DNA of 64,000 nt from an uncultured Succinivibrionaceae bacterium (lineage in GTDB: Bacteria; Pseudomonadota; Gammaproteobacteria; Enterobacterales; Succinivibrionaceae). Shown here one piece after another: positions 27,463 to 38,362 of the stretch. The notes beneath the pieces were generated by a model. The model searched no databases, had not been told where the DNA came from, and worked only from the letters and a program-made list of their open reading frames with translations. Position 1 is the first letter of the stretch; the number at the start of each line of letters is the position of its first letter. The position numbers and the translations under genes were made by a program. The stretch is taken from assembly GCA_944393045.1 (NCBI GenBank), contig CALXYT010000002.1, positions 62,001 through 126,000 of the forward strand. The letters run 5' to 3'.

Positions 27463-30400
27463 TTATAAAGCAGGTTTAGCGTATACCACCGTGGTATCAT
27501 ACCCAGTCACAAAACGTAAATTCTCTAATAATTGATTATTTGGCTCTATTTTTATCTCTGAAGGAGAAATTAGTAAGCCATTCTTATGCTCTAATATTAC
27601 CTCAAGTGGGACATTTCCTGGATTGCTATTTGCCTGTTTTACAATCTCATCTAAAACATTGGCAGATGCCATATTATCTTCATTGATAAAAATACGTACA
27701 GCCTTAGCTAAGGCGCTACGAGCCATAGCTATATTCATGATTGATTTTGGGGATAACTTAGTGCATTTATTAAAATTATCATACCCAGCAATACCAGATA
27801 CTATTAAAAGCTCATTTTCTTTAATAATTTCGCTATATTTATCAATATCTTCATTCCAAATAGTAATTGATAATTTGCCTGTATAATCCTCAATTATGCA
27901 ATTTAGTAAACTCTTACCATCTTTAGTTTTACGGTTCTCTACTTTTATAACAATACCAGCCACGGTATAAATTTCTTTTTTCTCCTCACCGAAATCAGCA
28001 GGATGAATTTCTCCAATGGAGTATCTGGTAATGTTTTTAATTTCAGAGAGATATTGATCAATCGGATGTCCTGTCAAATATAACCCTAAAGTATCTATTT
28101 CCCCCTTACGCCATGCTAGATCAGATAAAGGCTTACAATCTTCATATTCAGGCTCATCAAACTCACTTTCCTCAAAAGCTGCAAAAATATCAAAATCGCC
28201 ACTATCTTTATTTTGTTTTGTTTCTTGCGAAAGTTTTAAGGCTGTATCAACACTATTTAATAATGCTGCCCTATGAGGTCCTAGCCCATCCATAGCACCT
28301 GCATTGATAAGAGCCTCTAAAATACGACGATTTATCACCTTGCCATCAACTCTTCGAGCAAAATCAAAGATACTCTTAAATGGACCGTTTTCCTCTCTTT
28401 CACGCATAAACTCGGCAACAGGCCCCTCACCTACCCCTTTAATTGCTCCTAAGCTATAGATGATTTCCCCTGATTTATTAACAATAAAATGAATTTGTCC
28501 CTCATTGATACTTGGTGGCAAAATCTTTATACCAAGTCTTCTGCATTCATTAACGTAAACAACAATTTTTTCTGCATTTTCTTTATCAGCTGTCATCATA
28601 GCCGCTAAAAATTCAGCAGGAAAATGCGTCTTTAACCAAAGTGTCTGAAATGATACTAAAGCATATGCAGCTGAGTGGGATTTATTAAAACCATAGCCTG
28701 CAAACTTTTCTACCTGGTCAAAGATTTTCATGGCTAAATCGCCATCAATACCTCTATCCTCAGCCCCCTTTTTAAAGACACTGCGCTGCTTTGCCATTTC
28801 TTCAGGCTTTTTCTTACCCATTGCTCTTCTAAGTAAGTCCGCACCACCTAAAGTATACCCCGCTAGAGCCTGGGCAATCTGCATTACCTGTTCCTGATAA
28901 ACTACAATGCCATATGTTGGCTCAAGAATAGGTTTTAAGCATGGATGCTGAAAATCAGGATGTGGATATGCTACTTGCTCAAGACCATGTTTACGATTAA
29001 CAAAGTTATCCACCATGCCGCAACCAATAGGACCTGGACGGTAAAGAGCAACAAGCGCAATCATATCCTCAAAGCAATCTGGTTGCATTTTTCTAATTAA
29101 ATCACGCATGCCTCGTGATTCAAGCTGAAAGATTGCCGTGGTTTCACCAGATTTTAAGACCTCATATGCTTTTGGATCGGCAAGATCAATTTTAGAAATA
29201 TCAACTAGTTCCTTTCCTTCACGCCTCATGCGCTCATTTATCATCTCTAAGGCCCAGTCGATAATCGTAAGTGTCCTTAAACCTAAGAAGTCAAACTTTA
29301 CAAGCCCTGCCTCTTCTACATCGTGCTTATCAAATTGCGTTTTAAAATCAAGGCCATCACTATCACACATTAAAGGCGCAAAATCAGTAATGCATGTAGG
29401 CGAAATTACAACACCACCTGCGTGTTTACCATTGGATGTGGTAATCCCCTCAAGCCTCATAGCAATATCGAGAACCGTATGTACGTCTTCTTCTTTTTCA
29501 TAGCGATTTTTTAAAGTCTTATCTTCATTCTCAAAAATCGCCTGCTTTAATGTAATATCAAGAGGCTTGGATGGTATAAGTTTAGCCAAGCCATCACCGA
29601 AGCTATAACTAAACCCCATACAGCGTGCTACTGATTTAATAGATGCCTTAGCTGCCAATGTCCCAAAAGTTATAATCTGTGATACTGATTGACGACCATA
29701 CTTTTCGGCTACATGCTGAATAACCTTACCACGATTATCCATACAAAAGTCCACATCGAAGTCAGGCATTGATACACGTTCTGGATTTAAGAATCTCTCA
29801 AAGAGTAAATCAAAAGCTAATGGATCAAAATCCGTAATTTTTATAGCATACGCTACTAATGAACCACCACCAGAACCACGACCAGGGCCTACTGGTACAT
29901 GGTTATTCTTAGACCACTGAATAAATTCCATAACTATTAAGAAGTAGCCTGGGAAGTCCATTCTAATAATTACATCAAGCTCGGTTTCTAAACGTGTAAT
30001 ATATCTTGGCCTTTGCTTATCACGCTCTTCTTTATCAGGATATAAAAACTCTAAACGCTTCTCTAAACCTTCATAAGCTTCTTTTTTTAGATACTCAGCA
30101 GCCGTTAAATTACCAGTCGGAAAACGTGGTAAGAAATTTTTGCCAATATGCAAAGTTACCGTACAGCGTTTAGCTATTTCATAAGAGTTTTCCAGTGCTT
30201 CAGGAATATCTTTAAACAGCTCTGCCATTTCATCGGCTGTTTTAAAATACATTTCCTCAGTATAAGGATGAACCCAATGTTCATCTGATAATAAAACCTT
30301 ATCCTGAATAGCTACTCGTATTTTATGAATCTGAAAATCTTCTCGTTTTAAAAACATTACCTTATTAGTAGCGACAATCGGTAAATCGTAATTTACTGCC

Positions 30401-30969
30401 AATAATAATGCTTGTTCAATATAAGATTCTTCATGAGGTCTTTTTAAACGAGAGACTTCTAAGTAAAAGCGATCCTTAAAATGCGCCAGGTAAAACTCTA
30501 GACGCTTTTTTACTAACTCTTCTTTACCAGCAATTATGCCCTTGCCTATATCACCATCAACGCCACCTGATAATAAGATAATCCCCTCGGAGAACTTTGA
30601 TAACCAAGATAAGTTAATACAAGTTTGATGATCTAAATCGCCTCTTCTCCAGGCATTAGATTCAAGCTCAACAATATTGCGGTAACCTAAATCATTCATC
30701 GCAAGCAAGGTTACGGTAAAAAATTCACATATGCTTTCTTTAGTAGGAGAGTCATCATAAACATTTAAATCAATACCATAAATTGGTTTTAAACCTTGCG
30801 ATCTTGTTTGCTCAAAAAGCTTTATCGTATTGCACTGATTCATAAAATCAGTAATGGCAATGGCAGGGAAGCCTAAAGCTTTAGCATTTTGCACAACTGC
30901 CTTAACATCCATTAAACCATCACGCATGGAGTAATCAGTATGCACACGTAAATGCACAAAATTAGTCAT
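27463..30969 (-). CDS. dnaE: DNA polymerase III alpha subunit
   Basis: DnaE is the replicative polymerase. The 1168 residues are close to E. coli (1160). The N-terminal PHP domain has [19 protein letters not shown]. The polymerase palm has [18 protein letters not shown] and [13 protein letters not shown] with catalytic aspartates. A helix-hairpin-helix region ([18 protein letters not shown]) and a C-terminal OB fold ([20 protein letters not shown]) follow. It overlaps rnhB by 8 bases. Confidence 0.98.
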   Translation of the reverse strand: MTNFVHLRVHTDYSMRDGLMDVKAVVQNAKALGFPAIAITDFMNQCNTIKLFEQTRSQGLKPIYGIDLNVYDDSPTKESICEFFTVTLLAMNDLGYRNIVELESNAWRRGDLDHQTCINLSWLSKFSEGIILLSGGVDGDIGKGIIAGKEELVKKRLEFYLAHFKDRFYLEVSRLKRPHEESYIEQALLLAVNYDLPIVATNKVMFLKREDFQIHKIRVAIQDKVLLSDEHWVHPYTEEMYFKTADEMAELFKDIPEALENSYEIAKRCTVTLHIGKNFLPRFPTGNLTAAEYLKKEAYEGLEKRLEFLYPDKEERDKQRPRYITRLETELDVIIRMDFPGYFLIVMEFIQWSKNNHVPVGPGRGSGGGSLVAYAIKITDFDPLAFDLLFERFLNPERVSMPDFDVDFCMDNRGKVIQHVAEKYGRQSVSQIITFGTLAAKASIKSVARCMGFSYSFGDGLAKLIPSKPLDITLKQAIFENEDKTLKNRYEKEEDVHTVLDIAMRLEGITTSNGKHAGGVVISPTCITDFAPLMCDSDGLDFKTQFDKHDVEEAGLVKFDFLGLRTLTIIDWALEMINERMRREGKELVDISKIDLADPKAYEVLKSGETTAIFQLESRGMRDLIRKMQPDCFEDMIALVALYRPGPIGCGMVDNFVNRKHGLEQVAYPHPDFQHPCLKPILEPTYGIVVYQEQVMQIAQALAGYTLGGADLLRRAMGKKKPEEMAKQRSVFKKGAEDRGIDGDLAMKIFDQVEKFAGYGFNKSHSAAYALVSFQTLWLKTHFPAEFLAAMMTADKENAEKIVVYVNECRRLGIKILPPSINEGQIHFIVNKSGEIIYSLGAIKGVGEGPVAEFMREREENGPFKSIFDFARRVDGKVINRRILEALINAGAMDGLGPHRAALLNSVDTALKLSQETKQNKDSGDFDIFAAFEESEFDEPEYEDCKPLSDLAWRKGEIDTLGLYLTGHPIDQYLSEIKNITRYSIGEIHPADFGEEKKEIYTVAGIVIKVENRKTKDGKSLLNCIIEDYTGKLSITIWNEDIDKYSEIIKENELLIVSGIAGYDNFNKCTKLSPKSIMNIAMARSALAKAVRIFINEDNMASANVLDEIVKQANSNPGNVPLEVILEHKNGLLISPSEIKIEPNNQLLENLRFVTGYDTTVVYAKPAL

Positions 30970-31579
30970 TATCTCCCCCTAAAAGCTTTCTTACAGGTCC
31001 ATAAGTTTTTCGGTAACAAGGTAAAATACCATATTGCTCAATTGCTGCTAAGTGAGCTTTAGTAGGATAACCTTTATGAGATGCAAAACCATATTGCGGA
31101 TATTTTTTATCAAGCTCAATAAGTTCTTTATCACGAGTTACTTTTGCTAAAATAGAGGCGGCACTAATTTCTGGAACTAAACTATCGCCCTTTACCACGC
31201 TTAATGCTCTACAAAATAAATCCTTAGGAGTTTTATTACCATCAATTAAAGCCATATCAGGTTTGATAGATAATGCTTCTAATGCTCTTTTCATGGCAAG
31301 TAAAGAGGCCTGTAAAATATTAAGCTTGTCAATTTCCTCATTAGTGCATTCACTAATGGCATAAGCTAAGGCTTTCTCTTTAATTTCCTCAAAAAGTACT
31401 AAGCGCTTTTTTTCTGATAACTTTTTTGAATCATCAAGCCCGATAATTGGTTTATCAGGATCTAAAATAACGGCAGCTGCTACCACATTACCAACCAACG
31501 GTCCCCTGCCTGCCTCATCACAACCAGCAAAAATATGCGTATGTTCATCAGTAGGATAAGTAAAGCTTGTGGTAATCAT
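30962..31579 (-). CDS. rnhB: Ribonuclease HII
   Basis: RnhB cleaves RNA in RNA-DNA hybrids, including single ribonucleotides. The 205 residues carry the motif [23 protein letters not shown] with the DE pair, LIDGNKTP, and [12 protein letters not shown]. It lies between lpxB (76-base gap) and dnaE (8-base overlap), the E. coli order. Confidence 0.97.
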   Translation of the reverse strand: MITTSFTYPTDEHTHIFAGCDEAGRGPLVGNVVAAAVILDPDKPIIGLDDSKKLSEKKRLVLFEEIKEKALAYAISECTNEEIDKLNILQASLLAMKRALEALSIKPDMALIDGNKTPKDLFCRALSVVKGDSLVPEISAASILAKVTRDKELIELDKKYPQYGFASHKGYPTKAHLAAIEQYGILPCYRKTYGPVRKLLGGDND

Positions 31580-31655
31580 TATTGCAGTCCTTTATGTATA
31601 TAAAATATGAATATGAATGCTAATACCAAAAGATTTAATGGTACCTTTTATGAAA

Positions 31656-32876
31656 CTAGTCTTTTTTAGCTAGTTTTTGTTGATTAAGAAGAGCAACTAG
31701 CTCATCGTATTTTTGCTTAATAATCTTCATGACCACATCAGCTGCAATAGCATCAGAATCAACCATCATTTCACGATGAATACGAGTGAAATCTTCTAAT
31801 AACTGACTATCCTCAGTAGTAAATATCTTACTAATCTCATCGTAGATATTTTGAGGGGTGCAATCATCTTGAATTAACTCTTTTACTGCCTTGCGACCAC
31901 ATAATAAATTTGGTAATGAGAATGAATCTATCTTAAGCATTCTGCGCCCAATTGCGGCAGTAATTTGATTTACAATATAGCATACCACCATACGCTTTTT
32001 AAAAAGCATAGCCTCTAAAGTTGCCGTACCAGAGGCTATCATTACGGCATTAGCAGCAGCTAGTACATTATGAGATTGCCCAACATAAATAACTAACGGA
32101 ATAGAAGGAGCATGTTTAAGCCATAATTTACGAACAAGCTGCGCTTTTTGGTAAGTTGTCGCAGCGCAAATAAATCTCATAACAGGATAAGTACTAACAA
32201 GCTTATAGGCTGCCTCAGCAAATTCTGGCACTAAAAAACGAATTTCGCTTGTTCTTGAACCAGGCATTACTGCAACTATTTGATTACAAGTACGAGCTTC
32301 TTCCGTAAAGCCTAATGTCCAACGAGCAAAAGTAGTTGGTACTGATAATGGAATTTCTTTCGCTAGGCGATGACCAACATAAGTACATGGCGTATTATGC
32401 TTATCATAAAATTCTTTTTCAAAAGGTAAGATAGAAAGCACCATATCAGTAGCTGCTTTTATCTTATGAATACGACCCTGACGCCAAGCCCAAACAGAAG
32501 GACTCACATAATGAATGGTAGCTATACCCTCTTGCTTTAATTTATACTCAACTGATAAATTAAAATCAGGGCCATCGATACCAATATAGATATCAGGATG
32601 TAATTGTAATAATTTTTTAATTAGTCTATGGCGTAAACATAAAATTCTTGGTAAGGCGGTAAGCACCTCACCAATCCCCATAACTGAGAGCTGTTCCATA
32701 TCACAAAACTCACCCTCAGCTGAAGCTACTTTGCGCATTTTTGGACCATATATACCCACAAACTTTGCTTTAGGATCACGCTTTAGTATTTCAAGCATTA
32801 ATCCCTCGCCTAAGGTATCACCTGAGGCCTCACAAGCAACAATAGCATATACATGGCTTAAGGTAACAGACGCCAT
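31656..32876 (-). CDS. lpxB: Lipid-A-disaccharide synthase
   Basis: LpxB is a membrane-associated glycosyltransferase that joins UDP-diacylglucosamine and lipid X to form the lipid A disaccharide. The 406 residues begin with YAIVACEASGDTLGEGLM and contain VGIYGPKM, GIDGPDFNLS and VSPSVWAWRQGRIHKI, then VMPGSRTSEIRFLVP and MIASGTATLEAML. Its start abuts the lpxA stop with no gap. The protein is about 25 residues longer than E. coli LpxB, mainly at the ends. Confidence 0.97.
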   Translation of the reverse strand: MASVTLSHVYAIVACEASGDTLGEGLMLEILKRDPKAKFVGIYGPKMRKVASAEGEFCDMEQLSVMGIGEVLTALPRILCLRHRLIKKLLQLHPDIYIGIDGPDFNLSVEYKLKQEGIATIHYVSPSVWAWRQGRIHKIKAATDMVLSILPFEKEFYDKHNTPCTYVGHRLAKEIPLSVPTTFARWTLGFTEEARTCNQIVAVMPGSRTSEIRFLVPEFAEAAYKLVSTYPVMRFICAATTYQKAQLVRKLWLKHAPSIPLVIYVGQSHNVLAAANAVMIASGTATLEAMLFKKRMVVCYIVNQITAAIGRRMLKIDSFSLPNLLCGRKAVKELIQDDCTPQNIYDEISKIFTTEDSQLLEDFTRIHREMMVDSDAIAADVVMKIIKQKYDELVALLNQQKLAKKD

Positions 32877-33665
32877 TTATCTGCAAATACCTCTTGTACT
32901 TTCCTTTAAAAAGTCTACCAGTAACTGAATAGATGGCTCTTGTGCTACTAAAGGAAGAAGCTTATTTACAGCCTCCTCAATAGTATTACCTTCCTTATAA
33001 ACTATCATATAGGCATGACGAATAAGGGATATAGCTTCCGGAGAAAAACCACGACGCTTTAATCCTTCTTTATTAATACCAAAAGGCTTAGCGTAGTGGC
33101 CGGCTGCCATCACAAAAGGTGGTACATCTTGGTTCAGCGCTGCCATACCAGCCACAAAGGCATGATCACCAACTCTACCGAATTGATGTATTGCGGCAAG
33201 CCCCCCAAAAATCACCCAATTGCCGATATGCACATGCCCTGCAAGTGTTGCATTATTAGCAAAGATACAATCATCACCTACCACGCAATCATGAGCGATA
33301 TGGACATTAACCATCAGTAGATTTCTACTACCAACTTTTGTGATACCTTTGTCTTGGACAGTACCACGATGTAAAGTACAATGCTCACGAATAACATTAT
33401 CATCACCTATTTCTAGATAAGTTCTTTCACCTGCGTACTTCTTGTCCTGACAATCCTCACCAATAGTCACATAATGATAAATTTTATTACGCGCACCGAG
33501 CTTAGTTGGTCCTTTTAGCACACAGTGAGAGCCAATTATGGTATCAGCACCGATATCTACCTCAGGTCCAATAATAGACCAAGGACCTACCACCACACCT
33601 TGAGCTATATTAGCCTCAGGACTTACGATGGCAGTTTCATGGATTTGGGCATTACTATCAATCAT
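32877..33665 (-). CDS. lpxA: UDP-N-acetylglucosamine acyltransferase
   Basis: LpxA starts lipid A synthesis by adding a 3-hydroxyacyl chain from ACP to UDP-GlcNAc. The 262 residues match the E. coli enzyme. The N-terminal left-handed beta-helix has repeated hexapeptides. The catalytic histidine is in [19 protein letters not shown], with [19 protein letters not shown] and [14 protein letters not shown] following. A C-terminal helical region ([16 protein letters not shown]) completes it. The gene lies between fabZ and lpxB. Confidence 0.98.
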   Translation of the reverse strand: MIDSNAQIHETAIVSPEANIAQGVVVGPWSIIGPEVDIGADTIIGSHCVLKGPTKLGARNKIYHYVTIGEDCQDKKYAGERTYLEIGDDNVIREHCTLHRGTVQDKGITKVGSRNLLMVNVHIAHDCVVGDDCIFANNATLAGHVHIGNWVIFGGLAAIHQFGRVGDHAFVAGMAALNQDVPPFVMAAGHYAKPFGINKEGLKRRGFSPEAISLIRHAYMIVYKEGNTIEEAVNKLLPLVAQEPSIQLLVDFLKESTRGICR

Positions 33666-33688
33666 TTTTGCTCTCCTGTAAGGATATA

Positions 33689-34150
33689 TTAGTCTTTACG
33701 TTTTGCGCACATTAAATCAGCTGTGCAAACAACTTCACCATTTACACTAGCTACACCTGTGAACTTAGCAATACCACGTCTTTCCTTAAGGTATTCCACC
33801 TCAAGAATTAACTGATCGCCAGGTACTACTGGATGCTTAAAGCGAGCATTATCAATTGAAGCGAAATAATAAAGCTCACCAGGTTGTGGTTTACCAACCA
33901 TAGTAAAAGCTAAAATACCTGTTGCTTGAGCCATTGCCTCAAGAATTAACACCCCTGGTAAAACTGGTTTACTTGGAAAATGTCCCTGAAAGAATGGTTC
34001 ATTAAATGAAACATTTTTTACTGCTTTAAGAATCTTGCGCTCTTCTGAAATTTCGTAATTTAATACACGATCTACCAAGAGAAATGGATAGCGATGAGGC
34101 AAAAGTTCTAAAATACGTTGAATATCTAATTCGTTAGCTGCGTTACTCAA
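33689..34150 (-). CDS. fabZ: 3-hydroxyacyl-ACP dehydratase FabZ
   Basis: FabZ dehydrates 3-hydroxyacyl-ACP in fatty acid elongation and competes with LpxA for substrate. The 153 residues contain [13 protein letters not shown] (catalytic histidine) and [23 protein letters not shown] (catalytic glutamate). It overlaps lpxD by 8 bases and lies 23 bases before lpxA. This arrangement co-expresses the competing phospholipid and lipid A branches. Confidence 0.98.
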   Translation of the reverse strand: MSNAANELDIQRILELLPHRYPFLLVDRVLNYEISEERKILKAVKNVSFNEPFFQGHFPSKPVLPGVLILEAMAQATGILAFTMVGKPQPGELYYFASIDNARFKHPVVPGDQLILEVEYLKERRGIAKFTGVASVNGEVVCTADLMCAKRKD

Positions 34151-35177
34151 TCGAAGTTTCCTTCTTATTATCTTCAGCCATTTTGGCTTCTATCTTAGAC
34201 AAACGGTCATTCATCTTGTTGATTCTTAATAATCTTAAAAGAATCTTAGTCCATTCAGAATGTTCCACCACTGGTAAATAAGATGTATATTTACCAGGTT
34301 TAGTAATATCTCTGCCTACTTGACCTAATATCTGGACACCATCACAAATCTTGATATGTCCATTAAAAGTTGATGTACCACCTACAATACAATATTTACC
34401 GAGCGTTACACTTCCAGCTATTATAGTACCACCAGCAATTGCGGTACCATAACCGATATGGTCATTATGGGCAACTTGCACTAAGTTGTCTATTATAACA
34501 TTATCTTCAATAACTGTGTCATCAATTGCACCACGATCTATTGCAGTATGAGCACCAATTTCAACATTATTGCCAATTACCACTCTACCAAGCTGAGGAA
34601 TTTTAACCCATTTGCCCTTATCATTGGCATATCCAAAACCATCAGAGCCAATAACTGCACCAGATTGAAATAAACAATCATTGCCTACTACGCAATCATG
34701 ATAAATAGAGACATTTGACCAAAGCTTTGTTCTTTGACCTATGATAGCGTTTTTACCTACATAAGATAAGGCGCCAATCTGAGCACCGTCACCAATCTGG
34801 GCACCTGCTTCAATAACAGCATTTGGACCTACTGAAACATTTGCTCCTAAAATAGCGGTTGGATGAATTACAGCACTTTGAGCAATCCCTTCAGCACAAG
34901 GAGGAGTAGTATCAAAAATTTTAGCAACACGCGCAAAAGCTACATAAGGATCAGCTACTATCACAAATGTAGTGTTGCTCCCTTCAATAACATCTTGCTC
35001 TTTAACAATTACAGCAGCAGCCTTAGTAGTTGCTAGGTACTGCGCCATTTTTTTATCAGATAAAAAACTAATATCAGTACTCTTAGCACTAGCTAAATTA
35101 GCTACTGCGGTAACTTCTACTTGCTCATTACCAACAACTTTGCCACCGATTTTTTGGGCTAATTCTAGTAATTGCAT
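34143..35177 (-). CDS. lpxD: UDP-3-O-acylglucosamine N-acyltransferase
   Basis: LpxD adds the second, N-linked hydroxyacyl chain in lipid A synthesis. The 344 residues have the N-terminal uridine-binding domain ([21 protein letters not shown]), a long left-handed beta-helix of hexapeptides, the catalytic histidine in [21 protein letters not shown], and a C-terminal helical tail ([18 protein letters not shown]). It lies 25 bases after skp. Confidence 0.97.
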   Translation of the reverse strand: MQLLELAQKIGGKVVGNEQVEVTAVANLASAKSTDISFLSDKKMAQYLATTKAAAVIVKEQDVIEGSNTTFVIVADPYVAFARVAKIFDTTPPCAEGIAQSAVIHPTAILGANVSVGPNAVIEAGAQIGDGAQIGALSYVGKNAIIGQRTKLWSNVSIYHDCVVGNDCLFQSGAVIGSDGFGYANDKGKWVKIPQLGRVVIGNNVEIGAHTAIDRGAIDDTVIEDNVIIDNLVQVAHNDHIGYGTAIAGGTIIAGSVTLGKYCIVGGTSTFNGHIKICDGVQILGQVGRDITKPGKYTSYLPVVEHSEWTKILLRLLRINKMNDRLSKIEAKMAEDNKKETSIE

Positions 35178-35202
35178 CAGAATTTCCTGTTATAACTAAA
35201 AA

Positions 35203-35709
35203 TTACTTAGACTTTGCAACAATCTTTATTACTTCATCTGATAAATCTACAGTCTGTGATTTAGAGTAAGCAATACTTTCTGCCTTAAACACGATATCAA
35301 TGTTATTTTGCTTAGCTACTTGTTCAAGAGCCTTTTCGATTAACTTAATGATACTCTGGTTTTCTTTAGCAGCAAGCTTTTGCTGTTCTTCACGGTATTC
35401 ACTAAACTTTACTTGTAATTCAGTCTGTAATACTTGAAGTTCACGCTGAATCTTAGCACGTTGCTCAGCTGAGGTAGTAGGATTATTTAACTTCTCACCT
35501 AGAGCCTGAGCTTCGCTTTGTAATTTATCTAATGCCTTTTCCTTTGATGCTAGAGCCTTCTTAATCTTAGCTTCAGCAGCCTTAGTCTGAGGGATCTGTG
35601 AAATTACATATGGTACGCTTATAGCACCAATTTTTTGTTCAGCAGCCTGAGCCACAGAACCAAAAACAAAAGAAGTAGCAAGAATAATAGCAGTTAAATA
35701 TTTAATCAT
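35203..35709 (-). CDS. skp: Periplasmic chaperone Skp/OmpH
   Basis: Skp is a trimeric chaperone that holds unfolded outer-membrane proteins for BamA. The 168 residues start with a signal peptide (IILATSFVFGSVAQAAE). A short beta segment (KIGAISVPYVISQIP) and a long charged helical arm of heptads (residues about 45-130) follow, which is the tentacle. It lies between bamA and lpxD, as in E. coli, with about 200 bases to bamA. Confidence 0.93.
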   Translation of the reverse strand: MIKYLTAIILATSFVFGSVAQAAEQKIGAISVPYVISQIPQTKAAEAKIKKALASKEKALDKLQSEAQALGEKLNNPTTSAEQRAKIQRELQVLQTELQVKFSEYREEQQKLAAKENQSIIKLIEKALEQVAKQNNIDIVFKAESIAYSKSQTVDLSDEVIKIVAKSK

Positions 35710-35912
35710 AAACTCTCCATATTACAAAATTTTATTACTATTCTTATCTATATTGCGTTAAGTAACTTAGTATAGACAGATCACCATAGATATTAAAGAC
35801 CACGGGCAAATTTTTTTAGAATTTTTGTAGCCTTATACAAATTTCTTTACTTTTACCCTAAAAACCCCCTCATCTAAAGCAATCTATCAAACCTTTATAA
35901 CTGAAACTTTTA

Positions 35913-38354
35913 CTAGAATGTTCTACCTAAGCTAAAGGAGAAGAACTCAGTACTGTCGCCATCCTTTTTACGTATTGGTCTAGCTAAAGAAAAACCAATA
36001 GGTCCCATTGGTGATACCCATAAAACTGTTACCCCGGCAGAAGCACGATATTCTGTTGGATCAGAGTAATCATAAAGGTTCTCACATTTACTTACACAAT
36101 ATCTATAACGCTCTTCATCAAAGGTGGTATCCCAAAGTGAACCAACATCGACAAAGAGTGTTGTTCTTAACTGATTTTCATAACCCTCTGAGGCAAATGG
36201 TGTTGGTACAATTAACTGAAAACTTGCAGCGGCAATTGCGTTACCACCAACAGAATCATCAGTAGCCAGCAATGCTTTATTACCCAAATAATTAGTAGAA
36301 TATAAAGCCTTTGGACCTACTGAGTTATACTCAAAGCCTCGTAACCACTCATCGCCACCTAAATAAAAGTTTTCAAAGAACGGTAATATTTGATCATAAC
36401 CAGATTTTGAGCCATAACCGTTACCATAACCAACCTTACCACGGAAATTGAAGATAAACTTCTTTTGCTTATCTAGTGGATAAAAATGGGTAGTCTCAGC
36501 AGTTAGCTTATAAAATTGAGTATCAGAACCTGGTACTGCTACTTGCGCACCAATAGATTGCTTGTTACCTTCAGTAGGTAAAACACCACGGTCTAAGTAA
36601 TTTCTAGTAAAACGCAAGCTTCCGTTGAAATTCTGAAATACTACTTCACTTGAGTTTCTATCAGCATCAGCATAGATATCCCAGAATTTTTGAATTTGCA
36701 CATAGGCACTAGTTTGAGATAGTCTATTATATTCATAGGCAACCCCATAACTTACAAAGTTATGTTCATCTAATGGATAACCAAGTGATAAAGAAGCGGA
36801 ATATTTAGTATTGGTATAATCGACAATATTTGCATCACCAGCTTCAAAATCTTCATAGTCAAGACGACCACCTAAACTTACCCCATCAAGCGTAAAATAT
36901 GGCTCGTTATAACTTAACTCAAGCTTTCTATTATATTTATTAGTATTTATACCAATGGCAGCTCGACCACCATACCCTAAGAAGTTATCCTGGCTTATTT
37001 CACCATTTAACATAATACCAGATTCGGTACCGTAACCTACACCAGCCTTAATAGAGCCTGTTGGTCGTTCTTTAACTTTAGTTACCACCTCAACAGTATC
37101 AATATCTGAACCTACTTTTTTAGGGTCCATTTCCACTGTCTCAAAGAAACCTAACTGATTTAAACGTCTCTTAGAGGTACTAATAGCCTCATTTGATAAC
37201 CAAGTACCATCCATCTGACGAATTTCACGTCTAATAACCTCATCGGTAGTAATAGAGTTACCGACAATCTTAACATCAGTTACGTAAATTCTCTTACCAG
37301 GAGTTACATTAAAGTTTAATGACACTGTTTTATTCTTATCATCAATAACCGGATATGCCTTTACTTTAGTATAAGCATAACCAAATTTACCCATGTAACT
37401 TGCTAAAACTTCCTCGGTATGACTTACTTGAGCAGCGTTATACGTTTCACCTTGTTCTAATGGAATAATTTTTTCCATTTCAACTTTATGGCCATAAGTT
37501 TCGCCTATAACCTGGAATTTATCGATGGTATATTGTTCGCCTTCATCAATCGCAATAGTTACATAAATACCCTTTCTATCAGGTGTCAATTCTACTCTAC
37601 TACTTTTTATATCAAATCTTACAAAACCACGATTCATATAATAGGAACGTAAAGTTTCTAAGTCACCATTAAATTGCTGACTCTGAAAATTTCTTGACGC
37701 AATAAAATTCCACCAAGGCACATTATCACGTAATTCAAATTGAGCTAACAATGTTTCCTCAGGAAATGACTTATTACCAACGATATTAATCTGGTCAATC
37801 TTGGCGCTTACGCCTTCAACAAAGTTAAACTTCACATCAACTCGATTGCGAGGTAAGTACACTAAAATGGTATTTACTTTTGCTTGATAACGACCAGTAC
37901 TATTATAGAAATCTTCTAAAGAACCTTCTAATTCCTTTAATGTCTGAATATTTAAGATTTCACCTACCTTTATGCCTTGTGATTTAATAATTTCTTCAAG
38001 TTGCTCTGTTTTTATCGCATCATTACCAGCATAAGTTACACTTACAATTGTTGGTCGTTCTTTAACGGTTATTACTAAAGTACCGTCATCTACAATAGAT
38101 GCTTGCACATCATCAAAGTTTTTTGTCGCAAAAACTTGCTTTAATGACTGCTGAATATCTTCTTTTGTTACATCATCACCAACAGAGATAGGCAATGATA
38201 ATAACACTGCCCCCTTGGTAACTCGATATAAGCCTTTAACTCTAATATCATTAATATGGATAAGTTCTGACTGAGCGAAAGCATTAAACGAATAGCAAAA
38301 CGTAAATGCTGCAAACACTCCTACTATAAGACGAGAAAAGAAAGAATTTATCAT
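35913..38354 (-). CDS. bamA: Outer-membrane protein assembly factor BamA
   Basis: BamA is the Omp85 core of the BAM complex that folds beta-barrels into the outer membrane. From the ATG at 38354 (8 bases after the rseP stop) it has 813 residues; a TTG at 38369 is less likely. It has a signal peptide (VFAAFTFCYSFNAFAQ), five POTRA repeats (about 27-425, beginning HINDIRVKGLYRVT), and a 16-strand barrel. The barrel carries the lid-lock motif GGDEWLRGFEYNSVGP (an LRGF variant of VRGF/Y) and a terminal aromatic residue (FSFSLGRTF). It is transcribed with rseP and skp. Confidence 0.98.
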   Translation of the reverse strand: MINSFFSRLIVGVFAAFTFCYSFNAFAQSELIHINDIRVKGLYRVTKGAVLLSLPISVGDDVTKEDIQQSLKQVFATKNFDDVQASIVDDGTLVITVKERPTIVSVTYAGNDAIKTEQLEEIIKSQGIKVGEILNIQTLKELEGSLEDFYNSTGRYQAKVNTILVYLPRNRVDVKFNFVEGVSAKIDQINIVGNKSFPEETLLAQFELRDNVPWWNFIASRNFQSQQFNGDLETLRSYYMNRGFVRFDIKSSRVELTPDRKGIYVTIAIDEGEQYTIDKFQVIGETYGHKVEMEKIIPLEQGETYNAAQVSHTEEVLASYMGKFGYAYTKVKAYPVIDDKNKTVSLNFNVTPGKRIYVTDVKIVGNSITTDEVIRREIRQMDGTWLSNEAISTSKRRLNQLGFFETVEMDPKKVGSDIDTVEVVTKVKERPTGSIKAGVGYGTESGIMLNGEISQDNFLGYGGRAAIGINTNKYNRKLELSYNEPYFTLDGVSLGGRLDYEDFEAGDANIVDYTNTKYSASLSLGYPLDEHNFVSYGVAYEYNRLSQTSAYVQIQKFWDIYADADRNSSEVVFQNFNGSLRFTRNYLDRGVLPTEGNKQSIGAQVAVPGSDTQFYKLTAETTHFYPLDKQKKFIFNFRGKVGYGNGYGSKSGYDQILPFFENFYLGGDEWLRGFEYNSVGPKALYSTNYLGNKALLATDDSVGGNAIAAASFQLIVPTPFASEGYENQLRTTLFVDVGSLWDTTFDEERYRYCVSKCENLYDYSDPTEYRASAGVTVLWVSPMGPIGFSLARPIRKKDGDSTEFFSFSLGRTF

Positions 38355-38362
38355 ATTCTTAG